This document shows positions 1 to 10,404 of a DNA stretch of 64,000 nucleotides, piece by piece. Origin of the DNA: Isoetes taiwanensis (Eukaryota; Streptophyta; Lycopodiopsida; Isoetales; Isoetaceae); NCBI GenBank assembly GCA_021234155.1, contig JAJEKV010000093.1, forward strand, positions 3,943,647 to 4,007,646. The letters run 5' to 3'. The notes under the pieces were generated by a model. The model was not told the DNA's origin and did no database searches. It saw only the letters and a list, made by a program, of their open reading frames with translations. The position numbers were made by a program, and so were the translations under genes. Numbering within the stretch: the stretch's first letter is position 1; every line of letters starts with the position of its first letter.

Positions 1-3000
1 TCCCATTGGAATGTATAGATGGAGGTTTTGATATTTCCATTGGACACGTCGGGATGGAGGTCGTTTCAGGTAAATATTAGACAATTTTATATTTATGGCT
101 ATTTGGTTGTTTCGAGTATTCTTTAGTACCTTAAAGGTCATTTCAATTTCATGAAACCTTTGTAACAGGATCTCTTCTCTTTTTTCCGCATCGCTTTGAG
201 TGTTTTATGGTTCTTTATGTCTTCTCTGTCTGGCGAAGATAGTTTCCACATTCGCCTTTTATAGAAACATAGTGATGTCACATTTGCATTTTCTGCTGCT
301 AATCGGGTTCTTTCTACCGGTTTATTTTCTCTGTTTGGTTGGTTGGACTCCACTTTGTCTTTTTCTTGGAGGTTATTGCCATATTTTGGTGCTAGTATTT
401 GGCATGGTTGTTTTTCATTCCATTCTAGCTTTGCTGGTCATCTCCCATATTTACATGCAGTTTGTTTGTAGATCCGATTTGCTATGCATTTGGTGCTGAC
501 ATTTGGCGTAGTATTTTAACACCTTTAATATGTCAACTACAGGTCTTGCCCCATAGATGACTGTTTGTCATTTTCCAATTTTTCGTATTTCATAGTGTGA
601 TTCCATTTGTTGATTTCGTTGGAAGTATTGAAGAGCCTAGTGCTTTTGCAATTTTCCTATACGTTATGAACTTTTATTTATATTGTTATTCGTCTTGGCC
701 ACTCATGGTACATCTTGATGATTAGTTCTTCCACGTATTCATGGTGGGTTGGTCGTCCACATTTGGTCACCCATACTTGGTAGATGTTGTTCCATTGTTA
801 GACATTCTTCATATTTTCATTTAATACGTGCATTTGGCTATGTTGGTTTGCTCTTGGACATTACATCCTTGTTTCTCTAGTTCATATTTTCGATTGGTTG
901 TGAGTACTTTCCATTGTTCAAGTTCCATTATTCCTTCCATTATTCTGGTTCAAGATTGTTTTTTGATTGTACTATTCTTTTATTGTTTGATGTGTTATGT
1001 AGCGATGTTTCCTAGTTCCCGTAATGGGCTGGATGTTTGACTATGTGTTTGTTGGCCATGTTACCTGCTCCACTTTTTATGCTCACGTTCTTCCTCCATC
1101 AATCACTCCTTTGCTCCACTTTATGTTTGTTAGGCCACTTTGTCTAATCATTATCGTGATGAGAAGCTAGCAAGCGAATCCTATCTTCGTCAAGATAATG
1201 ATTCTCGTCATTCTCATTATCTGGTTGTCTTTTGCCACTTTGTCATTTAGCCTTTTTGAGGACTGCATCCATCACTGCATCTGGTCCCATTTTTGTTCCG
1301 GTCTTTGTTGTGGATATTGATAATTTCTTCATTTTTACATGTTGGCCTATTATTGCACTGACGTTCTTGTTGTGTTCGCTCTGCACACGTTGTTTGATGA
1401 TCTATATTAGGCACATGGTTCATTTTATTTTTGCATATATTTCACATTCTCCAGCATGAAATGATGCATTTTGGATTTTGGTTTCGCTAGACATTTGCAT
1501 TCTTTGGTAATCTTGGCATTCTGGTTGCATCTTGCATGGGTTTGCAAATTTTAATCTTTGTTTTAGCTTTTTGCTGCTCGCTACTTGGACTTTTCGATTG
1601 TTTCTATAGGAATTGAAAATTAGTTTGTGCACCTTTGGGCTATTATGCATCGTAGAGGATATCTTTGCTTCCGCTGGCTTATCTCAGTTCCGTGGTATTT
1701 CCTTTAGTTATTTTTCCTACTATCTTGGCTCTTCTCTTTCTTAGTGTTCTATTATTGCATTTGCACCTCCAAGATCTTTAGTTCCAGTTGGCTCCTTTAG
1801 GTCTTTGCCACATTAGTCCTTTCCCTCTATTCCTCTCTATCTTCTTGGTTTTTTGTACTTCACATGCCCCATTCCCTTCCTTCTATTATTGTTTTATTCC
1901 ATTGCTTCTTGTGGTCCATTATATATTCTATTAGCCCTTCGCTTCCCATTGTTTCTTTCTACTAACATGTTTATTGCAGTTGCTCCTTCAATCTTGTTTA
2001 TGAAATATTCCATTTGCTTTATGGGCCATATTTGTACTCAATTTTGTTCATCTGGTTTGCTTATTTGCACCCTTGGCCTTTTTACGCCTAATTTGCTGGA
2101 GTCTTATCTTCTCCCTTTCTTGCTTCAGCGTAGCTCGATTTTAGTGTCTAGTTAGTTTCATAAGCATTTTAGCATCTATCTATTTTGGTAAGTAGTTGTC
2201 TTGCTTTCTCCCATTTTTCTTCTGTTCCTACTCGCTCTAGTTACTTGGTTATTTCATGAATTTTTTCATATCTATCTAGGTTTTAGTTAGCTCTTTATTT
2301 CATGAGTTCCATCCCTTCTTGAGCTTTTCTTATCCAGGACTGTCTCATCCATGACTCTCCTTTTTAGGCACCTTTTAGTCATGCTTGATATCCTTTAGAG
2401 GTTCTTTGTGATCAGCTTTTAGATTAATTTTTTGTTGGGGGGACGCATTGGTTGCCCTTGTACGCAATTAGATGATTGTTTTTGTCTAGCGATACGATTG
2501 TCTTGCCTCTATCTTTGTTCGTCCTTCTTCAGTAGTTTGGATGTGCTTTATATTCAGTTTGCTTCTGTTGGCCTTGGTGCTCTCATTTAATATGCATTAT
2601 TTGGCATTTTTTAAAGTTATAGCTACGATTCATCTAGCACATATTATTGCTGTCCTTACAAGTTAGGTGTAGCTCTTTGTTCATGTGTGCTTGATGTTAG
2701 CTATAGTAGCAGTTGTTATCATCACTTTTTGTGTTGCAGTCATTGATTATCATTATTTTTTGCAATTTATGGTTACTATTTTTGTCTGTTTTCTCTGTTG
2801 TCGTCTCATCATCTCCTGCAACCTCATTTCTTACTGCATTATCTTTTCCCTTATGGGTTCCTTTTGTTTCAGGTGTTATATCGGTTGGCCATTTAGTTTC
2901 AATTGACCCATTTGCTCGATCTAACCTTTGCCTCGTTGCTTTTTATGTTTTATTCTCCATCTCAATTCTCCCTGGAGCCCCATTGACTTCTATATTTCCA

Positions 3001-4275
3001 TCCTCTATTCCACTAATCCCTTTGGCTTCTATCTTTTATATTTTAGAGCCCTTCTTCATTGCATCCATTCTATCTTAGTGTTTGCATCTTTCTTCTCCTT
3101 TCATTCTATTATTCTTTGGTGCTCTTTGGTTTCATAGTTGATTACTAGTTATGCTTTGTTGCTTTTTGTGGTCTTATCTCATGTAACTTGGCTCTGTTAA
3201 GTTTATATTCAGTTTGTTCTGTCATTATTCGTTTGCGAGGTTCTTCTCATTGCCGTGGTAACCCTTTAGCTTTCTTGCTCAGTTCAATCTGTTTGCCATG
3301 CTCCATCCAAGTTCTTCTTGTCGATTTTTGGTCCAAATTTTTCCCTTTAGCCTCCTATTGCTTTAGCACTTTCACTTGTTTTTTATCCCACTTAGTTTTG
3401 GTCATATCTTCAGGTTTATCTCATATGCCTTTAGGCTGTGTCTTTTTCTTCGCATCTTGTCCCCTGTTCTTCGTTTCCTTTTTCTTATTTGCTCCTTTAA
3501 TCTATTCTCTGTTTTGCTCTATTACCCCCTTTTATTCTCTTCGTTTTGTCTTTTCGGACGACATCATGTTTGCATCGTTTTTCTCCATTCATTCCTTTTA
3601 TTCTTTGGCGCTCTTTCGTTTGTATGCTTGGTTGCCAGATATGCTTGCAGCTTTGGGGTCTTATCTCATGTAAGTTGGCTTCGTTAGGTTATACTCAATC
3701 TACTTTGTCATTATTTGCTGAGTTTGTCTGTGACGTTCTCATTGCCTCGGTAACCCGTTAGCTTTCTTACTCAGTTCAACTTGTTTGTCATGTTTGATCC
3801 GAGTTTTTCTTGTCATTTTTTGTTTCAAATTTGTACCTTCAACTCCCTATTGCTTTAGCATTTCTTGTTGGTCTTTTCTAATCTTTCGTCCCACTTATTT
3901 TACGTTTCTACTCTGTGTATTTGGTTTGTTCAGTCGTGTTTTTCTCCTTTTCTCTCCTATTATTTGTTCTTTTACTCTTCTCTAGGTTGTTCCGTTTTGC
4001 CTTCTCTTTTACTTGTTCACTTAGCCCTTTGTTTTATTTTAGTTCTTCCGCTTCTTATTTGTCATTTCTCCCTAACCTCTTGTTTTGCCTGGGGTTTTCC
4101 CTTGGCTCTAATTATCCCTGGTCACTCCATCAGTCTTGCTTAGCCTTTTTGTTTGTCCCATTCTTCTGATCTATTGTAGCCATCCTATTCTGCCACTTTC
4201 TCTCTTCATTTTGTTTTCTCCTTGTTCCTCCCGTCGGCGTAGTTTGCTCTATTCTTTTTAGGGATATTCCTCTTC
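1..4275. other. Pyrimidine-rich non-coding region
   Basis: The plus strand is strongly enriched in T and C for more than 4 kb. The open frames present are short, hydrophobic and overlapping, as expected from T-rich DNA, and none resembles a known protein. I see no RNA gene. It may be the interior or 3' part of a large non-autonomous retroelement, because it leads into the repeat-rich block at 4.3-5.4 kb, but no boundary is visible. It contains one diverged internal duplication, listed separately. Confidence 0.5.
3105..3885. repeat. Diverged tandem duplication, period about 485 bp
   Basis: About 290 bp starting near 3105 recur starting near 3590. Shared anchors in the same order include TTATTCTTTGG, GGTCTTATCTCATGTAA, TTAGCTTTCTT, CTCAGTTCAA and CTCCTATTGCTTTAGCA (second copy CTCCCTATTGCTTTAGCA). 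The copies differ by many substitutions and small indels, so the duplication is old. Confidence 0.7.
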
Positions 4276-4315
4276 TATCGGCCACTTGATATGCTATAGG
4301 ACCCATCCTAGGAAT
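4276..4315 (+). repeat. 40-bp direct repeat, copy 1
   Basis: A 40-bp block beginning TATCGGCCACTTGATATGCT and ending CATCCTAGGAAT is repeated without mismatch at 5363-5402, 1087 bp downstream. Its last 13 bases form the start of the foldback at 4303-4362. Confidence 0.85.
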
Positions 4316-4362
4316 GCCACGGTTCTATTGCGATAGCAATAGAACCGACATTCCTTGGATGG
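4303..4362. repeat. 60-nt foldback (hairpin)
   Basis: The left arm (4303-4331) and right arm (4336-4362) are nearly perfect reverse complements around a GATA loop. The innermost 11 bp, GGTTCTATTGC against GCAATAGAACC, pair perfectly. The outer part pairs CCATCC with GGATGG and AGGAATG with CATTCCT, with a few mismatches and one bulge. It could be a transposon terminus or a precursor-like RNA hairpin; no family was recognised. Confidence 0.7.
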
Positions 4363-4661
4363 GGACGTCTCTCCTCACATCGCCTATTTATTTCGACTTT
4401 TTCTTTCATTTTCATTCATCGGCGTTCTCTTGAGCTAGTTTTTCTCCTCCTTCTTTATCCTACAAGTTTCCCTCATCCTCCCTCCCTTGATGAATCATCT
4501 GCAGTAGGTCATGTCGTTTTCTTGTGTTCCATTATTCCGTTCCTTTGTTGCAGTTGCTCGTTTCTTATTTGTCAGCCCTCCATTGTTTCTTTGCGATGTA
4601 TCCTCCATTGTTTCTTTGCGATGTTCTTTGCAAATACATGTGTTCTTATTTTTCATTTTTT

Positions 4662-4890
4662 CTCGGCGTGGCACTGTGGCCTCCGAGGTTATTGTTTCAT
4701 TTTCATTCTCTCTCGGCGTGGCGTTGTAGCCTCCGAGATTGTACTTGTTATTTAATTTCTTCTCGACGTGGCACTGTAGCCTCTGAGGCAGCACTAGTCG
4801 GATGTTCTTTCCCGCGATGGTCTTTTCCCGCGGACGGTTCCCGACTGGTCGGCTGTGTTTCTTCCTCGGCGTGGCCCGGGAGCCTCCGAG
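4662..4890 (+). repeat. 50-bp periodic repeats with a CTCGGCGTGGC core
   Basis: A 26-bp unit starting CTCGGCGTGGC and ending GCCTCCGAG occurs at 4662, 4712 and 4762 (spacing exactly 50 bp) and again at 4865, about two periods later. Each unit can fold on itself because CTCGG pairs with CCGAG. The third unit carries small changes (CTCGACGTGGC, CTCTGAG). The function is unknown; arrays like this occur in LTR or leader regions of retroelements. Confidence 0.75.
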
Positions 4891-5106
4891 TGCTATTATC
4901 TTCTTGAAAATTGTGCTTTGATGCGTGCCTATGCCTGTAGCTTCTAACTTTCTAATGGGTTATTCTTCTTTTCAGACTTTTCATTGCAGGTCATTTTCTC
5001 GCAGTTCTCTCAGTTGTCAGAGCCATCTTGTTGTATTATCGCCTCACTTCTCGGCAGACGTATGCTAGTGGCATTCTTCGAGAGCGTTGACGACCGTTTC
5101 TCATTA

Positions 5107-5142
5107 GGGTTTTCCTCGAAAACCCGAAAGGGCGGGGTTTTT
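5107..5142. repeat. G/T-rich foldback shared with 55.7 kb
   Basis: Contains GGTTTTCCTCGAAAACC, a short hairpin, followed by a GGCGGGGTTTTT stretch. A similar block lies in reverse orientation at 55682-55716, so this is part of a dispersed repeat, probably a retroelement leader or LTR piece. Confidence 0.5.
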
Positions 5143-5362
5143 CATCCCGGTGAGAAGCGGTCGCCAATTTTTCTCATTGTTGCATAGACCAAGCGGTGGA
5201 TGAATCATCTTTTATCGTGTGGTCCTTAGTTCGTTGTGCTCTCGATGATTGTCTAGTTTCGGAGCACTCAAATTTCAAGTTTTTTCAGAAGTTCTACCCC
5301 GAATAGGGGAATCATTTTGTACTCAACGATTTTACAAAGCTCAATGAGAACACCACTTCACT

Positions 5363-5402
5363 TATCGGCCACTTGATATGCTATAGGACCCATCCTAGGA
5401 AT
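5363..5402 (+). repeat. 40-bp direct repeat, copy 2
   Basis: Identical to 4276-4315. After this copy the sequence changes to AT-rich DNA and the foldback's right arm is missing, so only the left half of that hairpin is present here. Confidence 0.85.
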
Positions 5403-5955
5403 TTAATGATACATAAGTTTACCTCATTTTCTGCAGTTTACTTCATCATTTTGTGCAGTGATACTTGATGGATTTTTTTATTTTGTTAATAGTTTTGTGT
5501 TTTTACTTCTTATAAAATGCACATATAAAAATGGAAGAGGGGTACAATTTTTCTAAAATTATGGAATTGTATATGAGGGTCTCTTTTCAAGTATATACTT
5601 ATATGGGGGGTTTAACTACTTCTATGCATGCATATGGCATTTTATTAGTAGTGCACCCCGAGGAGGGTGAGGCCATGTATAGCTTTTCAACCAACACTAA
5701 CAAACACTATTGTGAAAACCATCACAAAATAAGATCATTTATTATTTTAAACATGATTGGTCAAAGAAATTAGTGTCTTATTTTATGGCAAGGGAAGTCC
5801 CCAGGTATAAAATAAGACTGCATTTACCTTAAAAGTAGGAAGCAAACCTATTCGAACCTACCCAAGCCTAAATTAGATATGTACTTTTAATAATGTGGAC
5901 CGTCGTCGCGTAAGTGGCATATTTCTATTGAATGTTTCTAAAAATAACACAGTTG
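5403..5955. other. AT-rich stretch without a gene
   Basis: No coding sequence is recognisable. It contains one clear hairpin, listed at 5775-5818, and probably the 3' non-coding part of the minus-strand LINE fragment that follows. Confidence 0.5.
5775..5818. repeat. Hairpin with perfect 12-bp arms
   Basis: GTCTTATTTTAT at 5775-5786 is the exact reverse complement of ATAAAATAAGAC at 5807-5818, with a 20-nt loop. It could be a MITE terminus or a structured 3' region of the adjacent LINE remnant. Confidence 0.6.
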
Positions 5956-5959
5956 TGTG

Positions 5960-6843
5960 AAAAGGGCCTTAGATGTTTGCATGCAAATAATCTTGTTCCA
6001 CATAAACCAATATTGGATTCATTTCATTCCAATAAAACTCCATCTTAACTCTTGTTTGACTCCATAATTTTTTCTGTGTTCTATCCATTACCAGATCTCG
6101 TATACTCACATTAGTATCTGGCAAATCTGTAAGACTAATGCCTTATCATGAAACAAGTTGTTGGTACCATCCATTATGACCAATTACTGACTGTGATTCT
6201 AACAAGGCTTGATGCAGCAAATGGGCTTCATCCATATGTATCAATTCATTGTAATAAACAAGTGTTTGGTATTGTGCTTCAGTTTCAACTGGAATCATAC
6301 CCACTTCAGCTAACATCATTGCATATGGTATTTGAACCTTCATGCCATTCTTTCAATAAGAACCTTTTTTGTACTTTCTCAATCTTAACCCATTTATTTC
6401 TTGCTAAACTTGGCCCGTAAACTGGACATCTATATAATACCACTGGCTGTACCGAGGTTCTGAACACGAGTTTTTGCATGAACCACTACCGTACTTCCAT
6501 ATTTCTCCACATACTAAAACATTGTATAGAACTCGCAAACCTCTAGTTACTCTTTTTTCAACCCCCCATTCCATTTGTAATCATTGGTAAATTCTACTCC
6601 AAGATACTTATACTGATGCACTTGTTCCAATTCTTGTCCTTCAAATATCATATGTATCAAATTTCTCTTTACTACCACCATAGTTTTAGTATTACTCTCG
6701 TTTACCTTCATTCCTGTTTCATAGCAAAAAGATTCTAGAGCATTTAACAACCGTCGAATACCTTCCGAATACCTTCCGAATACCTTCTTTTGTTCTTGAA
6801 AGGAAGACATCATCATCAACGTAGAGCAATGCCTTAATTATAC
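5960..6843 (-). pseudogene. LINE reverse transcriptase C-terminal fragment
   Basis: Read on the minus strand from about 6843, the DNA encodes a YVDDD box (the RT catalytic YxDD motif), then ALESFCYETGMKVNESNTKT and YKYLGVEF. These match the RT palm-to-thumb order seen in the intact LINE at 59.4-60.6 kb. Next comes a segment with MKVQIPYAMMLAEVGMIP and, near 6040, a piece with an FYW-NEMNP pattern, equivalent to the post-RT region of the other LINEs. Several frameshifts separate the pieces. The 5' two-thirds of the element, including the endonuclease and the first RT motifs, is missing. This copy is more diverged than the cluster at 45-61 kb and lies in the opposite orientation. Confidence 0.75.
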
Positions 6844-6886
6844 AAGAAATTTATCGCGGCAGCCAAGGCCGCCGCGAACATTTCTT
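6844..6886. repeat. GC-rich foldback at a LINE boundary
   Basis: AAGAAAT, TTA, TCGCGGC, a 10-nt spacer, GCCGCGA, AC, ATTTCTT: both paired blocks are perfect reverse complements. It abuts the 5' end of the LINE fragment and may be a terminus of another element. Confidence 0.55.
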
Positions 6887-7850
6887 TTGCTCTACTTGTG
6901 GCAAAGGAGGGTTTGTATTAAGTCGAAAGGAACTCAAGTATGGACCTGTGAAATTGAATTAATTGTGTCTAACTTGGAGAACATTAACCTCCATATTGAA
7001 AGGAATGCAACTAACAACTAATAGCTTGCTAATAGAAGAAGAAAACTTAATGTGGTTCAGATTGCAAACTATGACCAACAGGATTCACGTGGAATACTAT
7101 AAACCTTGGGAACTGCAGAGATACTCATATTAATGAAACGTGAGGCAGCGCATGACAGCGGATGTAGTGCTCTACAGGGTCGAAGCATATAGGTGGGGGA
7201 CACTTTTGGTGTCAGCGACACTTGGTGCTTACCGGGTGCTTGGTAGAAAGCCATTGAAATTTCTGACCCGTCAAGAACTGTGGTTTGACAGGTTCTTCAT
7301 AGCGCGCGAAGGAGGAAAGTTTGGAATTCGCGCCAGTGGCTAGTTCTCCCACTCTTTGGTCGGATCTACCAATTTCAAGTAAAAAATCAAAGGCGGAAGA
7401 ACAATTCTGGATGAACACCAGACATATTTTATATCCGTCTCCTTCCTTTATTCCTACGTTTTGGTGGCTCATATCCGGCGGGGCTACTTCATCAAATTTC
7501 TGTTGAGCTCCATCACGTTTTAGGCGCATTTGTGGTGCATTATCATCAAATTCCAGCTATTAGGGCAAGTCTGAGGTTCGAAAATTATTTTTCTCTTTGT
7601 CCTTTTCCTTGCGAAGAGTAGTTCCCTAGGCAATGCAATGCAATGGAGGTGGTTAGTTCTGATCGGGCATCTGGGAATTTTGATCGCTTTTATGGATGAG
7701 AAATTACGCATTGCTTAGGCTAATTGTTTTCAGTCAAATGGCAGTGACTATATATTGAAAATTCAAGAACTGGTTTGTAACTTGATGTATAACCTGTCAG
7801 TTATATAGCAGTTTGTTTTACAGCCAACGTACTATAGGAAGTGCAATGGC
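6887..7850. other. No recognisable gene
   Basis: A 105-codon frame on the minus strand (7212-7529) is the longest one here. It matches no family I know and has no supporting splice signals or neighbours, so I do not call it a gene. The region is the left flank of the Copia insertion. Confidence 0.4.
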
Positions 7851-7855
7851 ACAAT

Positions 7856-8161
7856 TGTTAGAATTCAAGCTGTACATTAGAGTACATTTAGAGTACATTG
7901 ATCTACATTAGATACATTGATGTACATTAGAGTACATTAGAAGTACGTCATGTACATCTCTGGCCTTTGGCCTTCTGTTTCCGGCTGTTGGCCTTTCAGT
8001 GCCATTCATTCCATGTACTTATAGATTACATGCAATACATAGAACATCCAGATTGTTCCTATTCTATTCTTATTGTGTCTCTTCCGATCTTGCTTCCGCT
8101 TTGGCTCACTCTCAGTCTTTGCGAGGTTTGTATCGATCCATAGGCGATCGTTTTTCCAACA
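7856..8161 (+). repeat. Copia 5' LTR
   Basis: Starts TGTTAGAATTC and ends TTTTCCAACA. It is nearly identical to the 3' LTR over its first 250 bp, with one substitution at GATGTACATT. The last 55 bp differ at several CAG/CTG positions. A series of GTACATTAG-type short repeats fills the first 120 bp. Confidence 0.93.
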
Positions 8162-8173
8162 TGGTATCGAGCC
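8162..8173 (+). promoter_or_regulatory. Primer binding site (initiator Met tRNA type)
   Basis: TGGTATCGAGCC immediately follows the 5' LTR. The usual plant Copia site complementary to initiator tRNA-Met is TGGTATCAGAGC, so this copy lacks the A of CAG or carries a local error. Confidence 0.8.
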
Positions 8174-8256
8174 TATTGGCATGTGAAGGGAAGTTTGACA
8201 ATAGAGGAACTTCGGAGAACAATTATGGTAGAATACTTATCGAAAGGGAGAAGGCC

Positions 8257-9070
8257 ATGGAGACCAGATCTATCAACAATTACAAGCCACCTATGTTTGA
8301 TGGCAAAGGGTTTCAAGGCTGGAAGAAATCCATGAAGTTATATCTAATGGCGAGAGGATATGCGGGATATAGTGGATGGAGTCTGAAACTAAACCCGAGA
8401 GAATCTTTGGGACAGCAGCTCAAATCAAGCTTCAAAAGGATTGGCGTGGCCCGTGATAATAGAGCAATGGCTTGCATATGTATGTGTCTTTCGAGCCATA
8501 GTCATGCAAGTAGATGTGGATCGAGGGGCAGCTATTCTCTTTGGATTTGGCTTGAAGATAAGTATGGCACCAAAATGGAAGGTGAAGTTATGCATTTGTA
8601 TACAGTTAGGAATTGCAAGTATGTGGAAGGAGCTGATCTGAATACACACATAAATCAAATGAAGGAGATGTTTGATATGTTGGCGGCAGATTCCAAGTAT
8701 CTCGGTTCGGAGGGGCAACAAAAGCTCGATTTATATGCTTCTCTTCCCAATTCATGGGAAAACTTTGTTGATTTCTTGATTACTCAAAGTAGTCTTTCAT
8801 GGGATGACGCCGTCTCTAAGCTTTTTTGCAGAAAGAGATGCGTTTGAAAGACAAAATGGAGGATTCAAGCCATCACAAGCCATGCTTGCACGGGGAGGCA
8901 AGATAAGAAGTCTCATTACAAAAAGCAATCAGATGGGAAGGTGGAAGGATCAAAAGGAGCATGTCCAGAAAAGTTTATGCCAAGAGAGGGCAATCAGAAG
9001 GCTGCTTTTGAATATGGCCATTATGCAGTCGATTGTCCGGAGGGAAAGAACAAATCAGAAAAAGCACACC
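8257..9070 (+). pseudogene. Copia gag, frameshifted
   Basis: Encodes the capsid-like polyprotein that packages the element's RNA. The first ATG giving a gag-like N-terminus is at 8257, followed by NYKPPMFDGKGFQGWKKSMK, typical of Copia gag. The conserved WLEDKYGTKMEGEV block and a later SLPNSWENFVDFL block are present. A frame change near 8800-8850 separates the zinc-knuckle part, which reads EYGHYAVDCPEGK: the C-terminal GHxxxxC half is kept but an expected cysteine is a tyrosine. The stretch between codons for LMARGY and LGQQ is also out of frame. Confidence 0.85.
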
Positions 9071-9099
9071 TAGTTGAGGCACAAGTCATCAAAGGAGAG

Positions 9100-10330
9100 G
9101 CTTCTCTTGTTATCCAATCAGACCGGAGTCTCAGAATTAAAGGGAGGCTTACATTTGTGGAAACAAGTGCATGTCTTCTGCTTTGGAAAGAAGGTTCTTC
9201 TTCAGGTGGATTTTGCATGCACATCGGTGATGTTGAAGGATAGGGATCTATTCTCAAGTTATCAAAATGACAAAAGTCTGGTGCAATTGGGAGATTACAG
9301 TGAAATTCAAGTACAAGGAAGTGGTCAATATAATTTCACGCTATTGAATGGTGAAAGTATAGTGCTTCCAGAAACCTTACATGTCCCGGAATTGCGAAAA
9401 AACCTTTTGTCGGTTGCATGTCACGGCAGATCTTTGATGCAAGTTTTCTTTGATGATAAGGAAGTTCTTTTCTTGAAGAATGCATGATTGAAGGGGATAT
9501 AGTGGCCAAGGGCTCAAGACATGGCAATTTGTATGAGCTGGAGGTGTCGATCCAAATCAGGGCCCTAGTTGTATCGACAAAAGAGAAGGAGAAAGTGCTA
9601 CTTTGGCACAAAAGGTGCAGTCACGCTAATGTTCAAGCTTTAAAAATAATGTGAAGAAGAACATGGTTCATGGCATGAAGATAACTATGAAGGCGGACCG
9701 GATCTTTGTGAAGCATGCATCCTTGGTAAGCACCCTCGCAGATCATTTGCAAGTGTAGGCAGCAGAGCTAAGCAAGTCTTTGGAGCTTATCCACTCGGAT
9801 CTTTGTGGACCAACGAGAGGTGTCACTTGCGCCTTGGTAAGGCAGTATATTTCATCACGTTTATTGATGATTTTAGTTGGAAAAACAATTGTCTATTTTC
9901 TAACCAAGAAAAGTGATGCTCTTGAGGCTTTTAAATTGTATAAAGCATGTGTAGAAAATCGGGCGAGGGGAAGAAGATTAAGCAATTACGCACCGATGGT
10001 GGTGGAGAGTATCTTAGTGATCTCTTTCATGATACATGTGATCGAGGGGGATTCAGCGTCAATGCACAACGAGGGCTACTCCTCAACAAAAGCGGTGTTG
10101 CGGAGAGGAAGAATCGCACTTTATGCAATGCGGCAAGAAGTATGCTTGCCGAAAGTCATTTTGCCAAAGTATTTTTGGGCTGATGCAATTCTTTGCGGCG
10201 GTTCATGTGCAAAAGCAGTTGACCACAGTTGCCTTGGATAATGAGATGACTCGAGAAGAAGCTTGGTGCGGAGAGAACCGGATGTTTCTCATTTAGCACA
10301 TTTGGATGTCACATGTACATGTTCCCTGAG
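9100..10330 (+). pseudogene. Copia protease-integrase region, broken
   Basis: The aspartic protease active site (normally DSGA or DSGS) is not readable at about 9200, but the following part is: LFSSYQ, VQLGDYSEIQVQGSG and ETLHVPELRKNLLSV, the usual Copia protease C-terminal block. The pre-integrase motif WHKRCSHAN lies near 9604, then ELIHSDLCGP, RTDGGGEYLSD and GVAERKNRTLCNAARSML, which hold integrase catalytic-core residues (D, D, E). At least four frame changes and several stops separate the blocks. The enzyme would cleave the polyprotein and join the cDNA to the host DNA, but this copy cannot make it. Confidence 0.85.
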
Positions 10331-10404
10331 CATTTCGCGAAAAATTTGATGCCCGTAGCACCAAATGCACTTTCATTGGCTATGCACCTAATCATAAAGC
10401 ATAC

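Noticed and set aside
1150-1225. Imperfect inverted repeat around GATAATGATTCTCGTC
   Set aside because: Arms are short and mismatched, and such matches are frequent in low-complexity DNA.
200-4169. Many open frames of 60-160 codons on the plus strand
   Set aside because: They overlap in all three frames, are made of F, L, S, C and V as T-rich DNA dictates, and contain no domain or start context worth calling.
4495-4794. Minus-strand 99-codon frame over the 50-bp repeats
   Set aside because: It is lysine/asparagine/threonine-rich and produced by the repeat and its base composition; nothing supports translation.
7212-7529. 105-codon minus-strand frame left of the Copia element
   Set aside because: No recognisable family, no splice or promoter context, and overlapping frames on the plus strand are equally long relative to composition.
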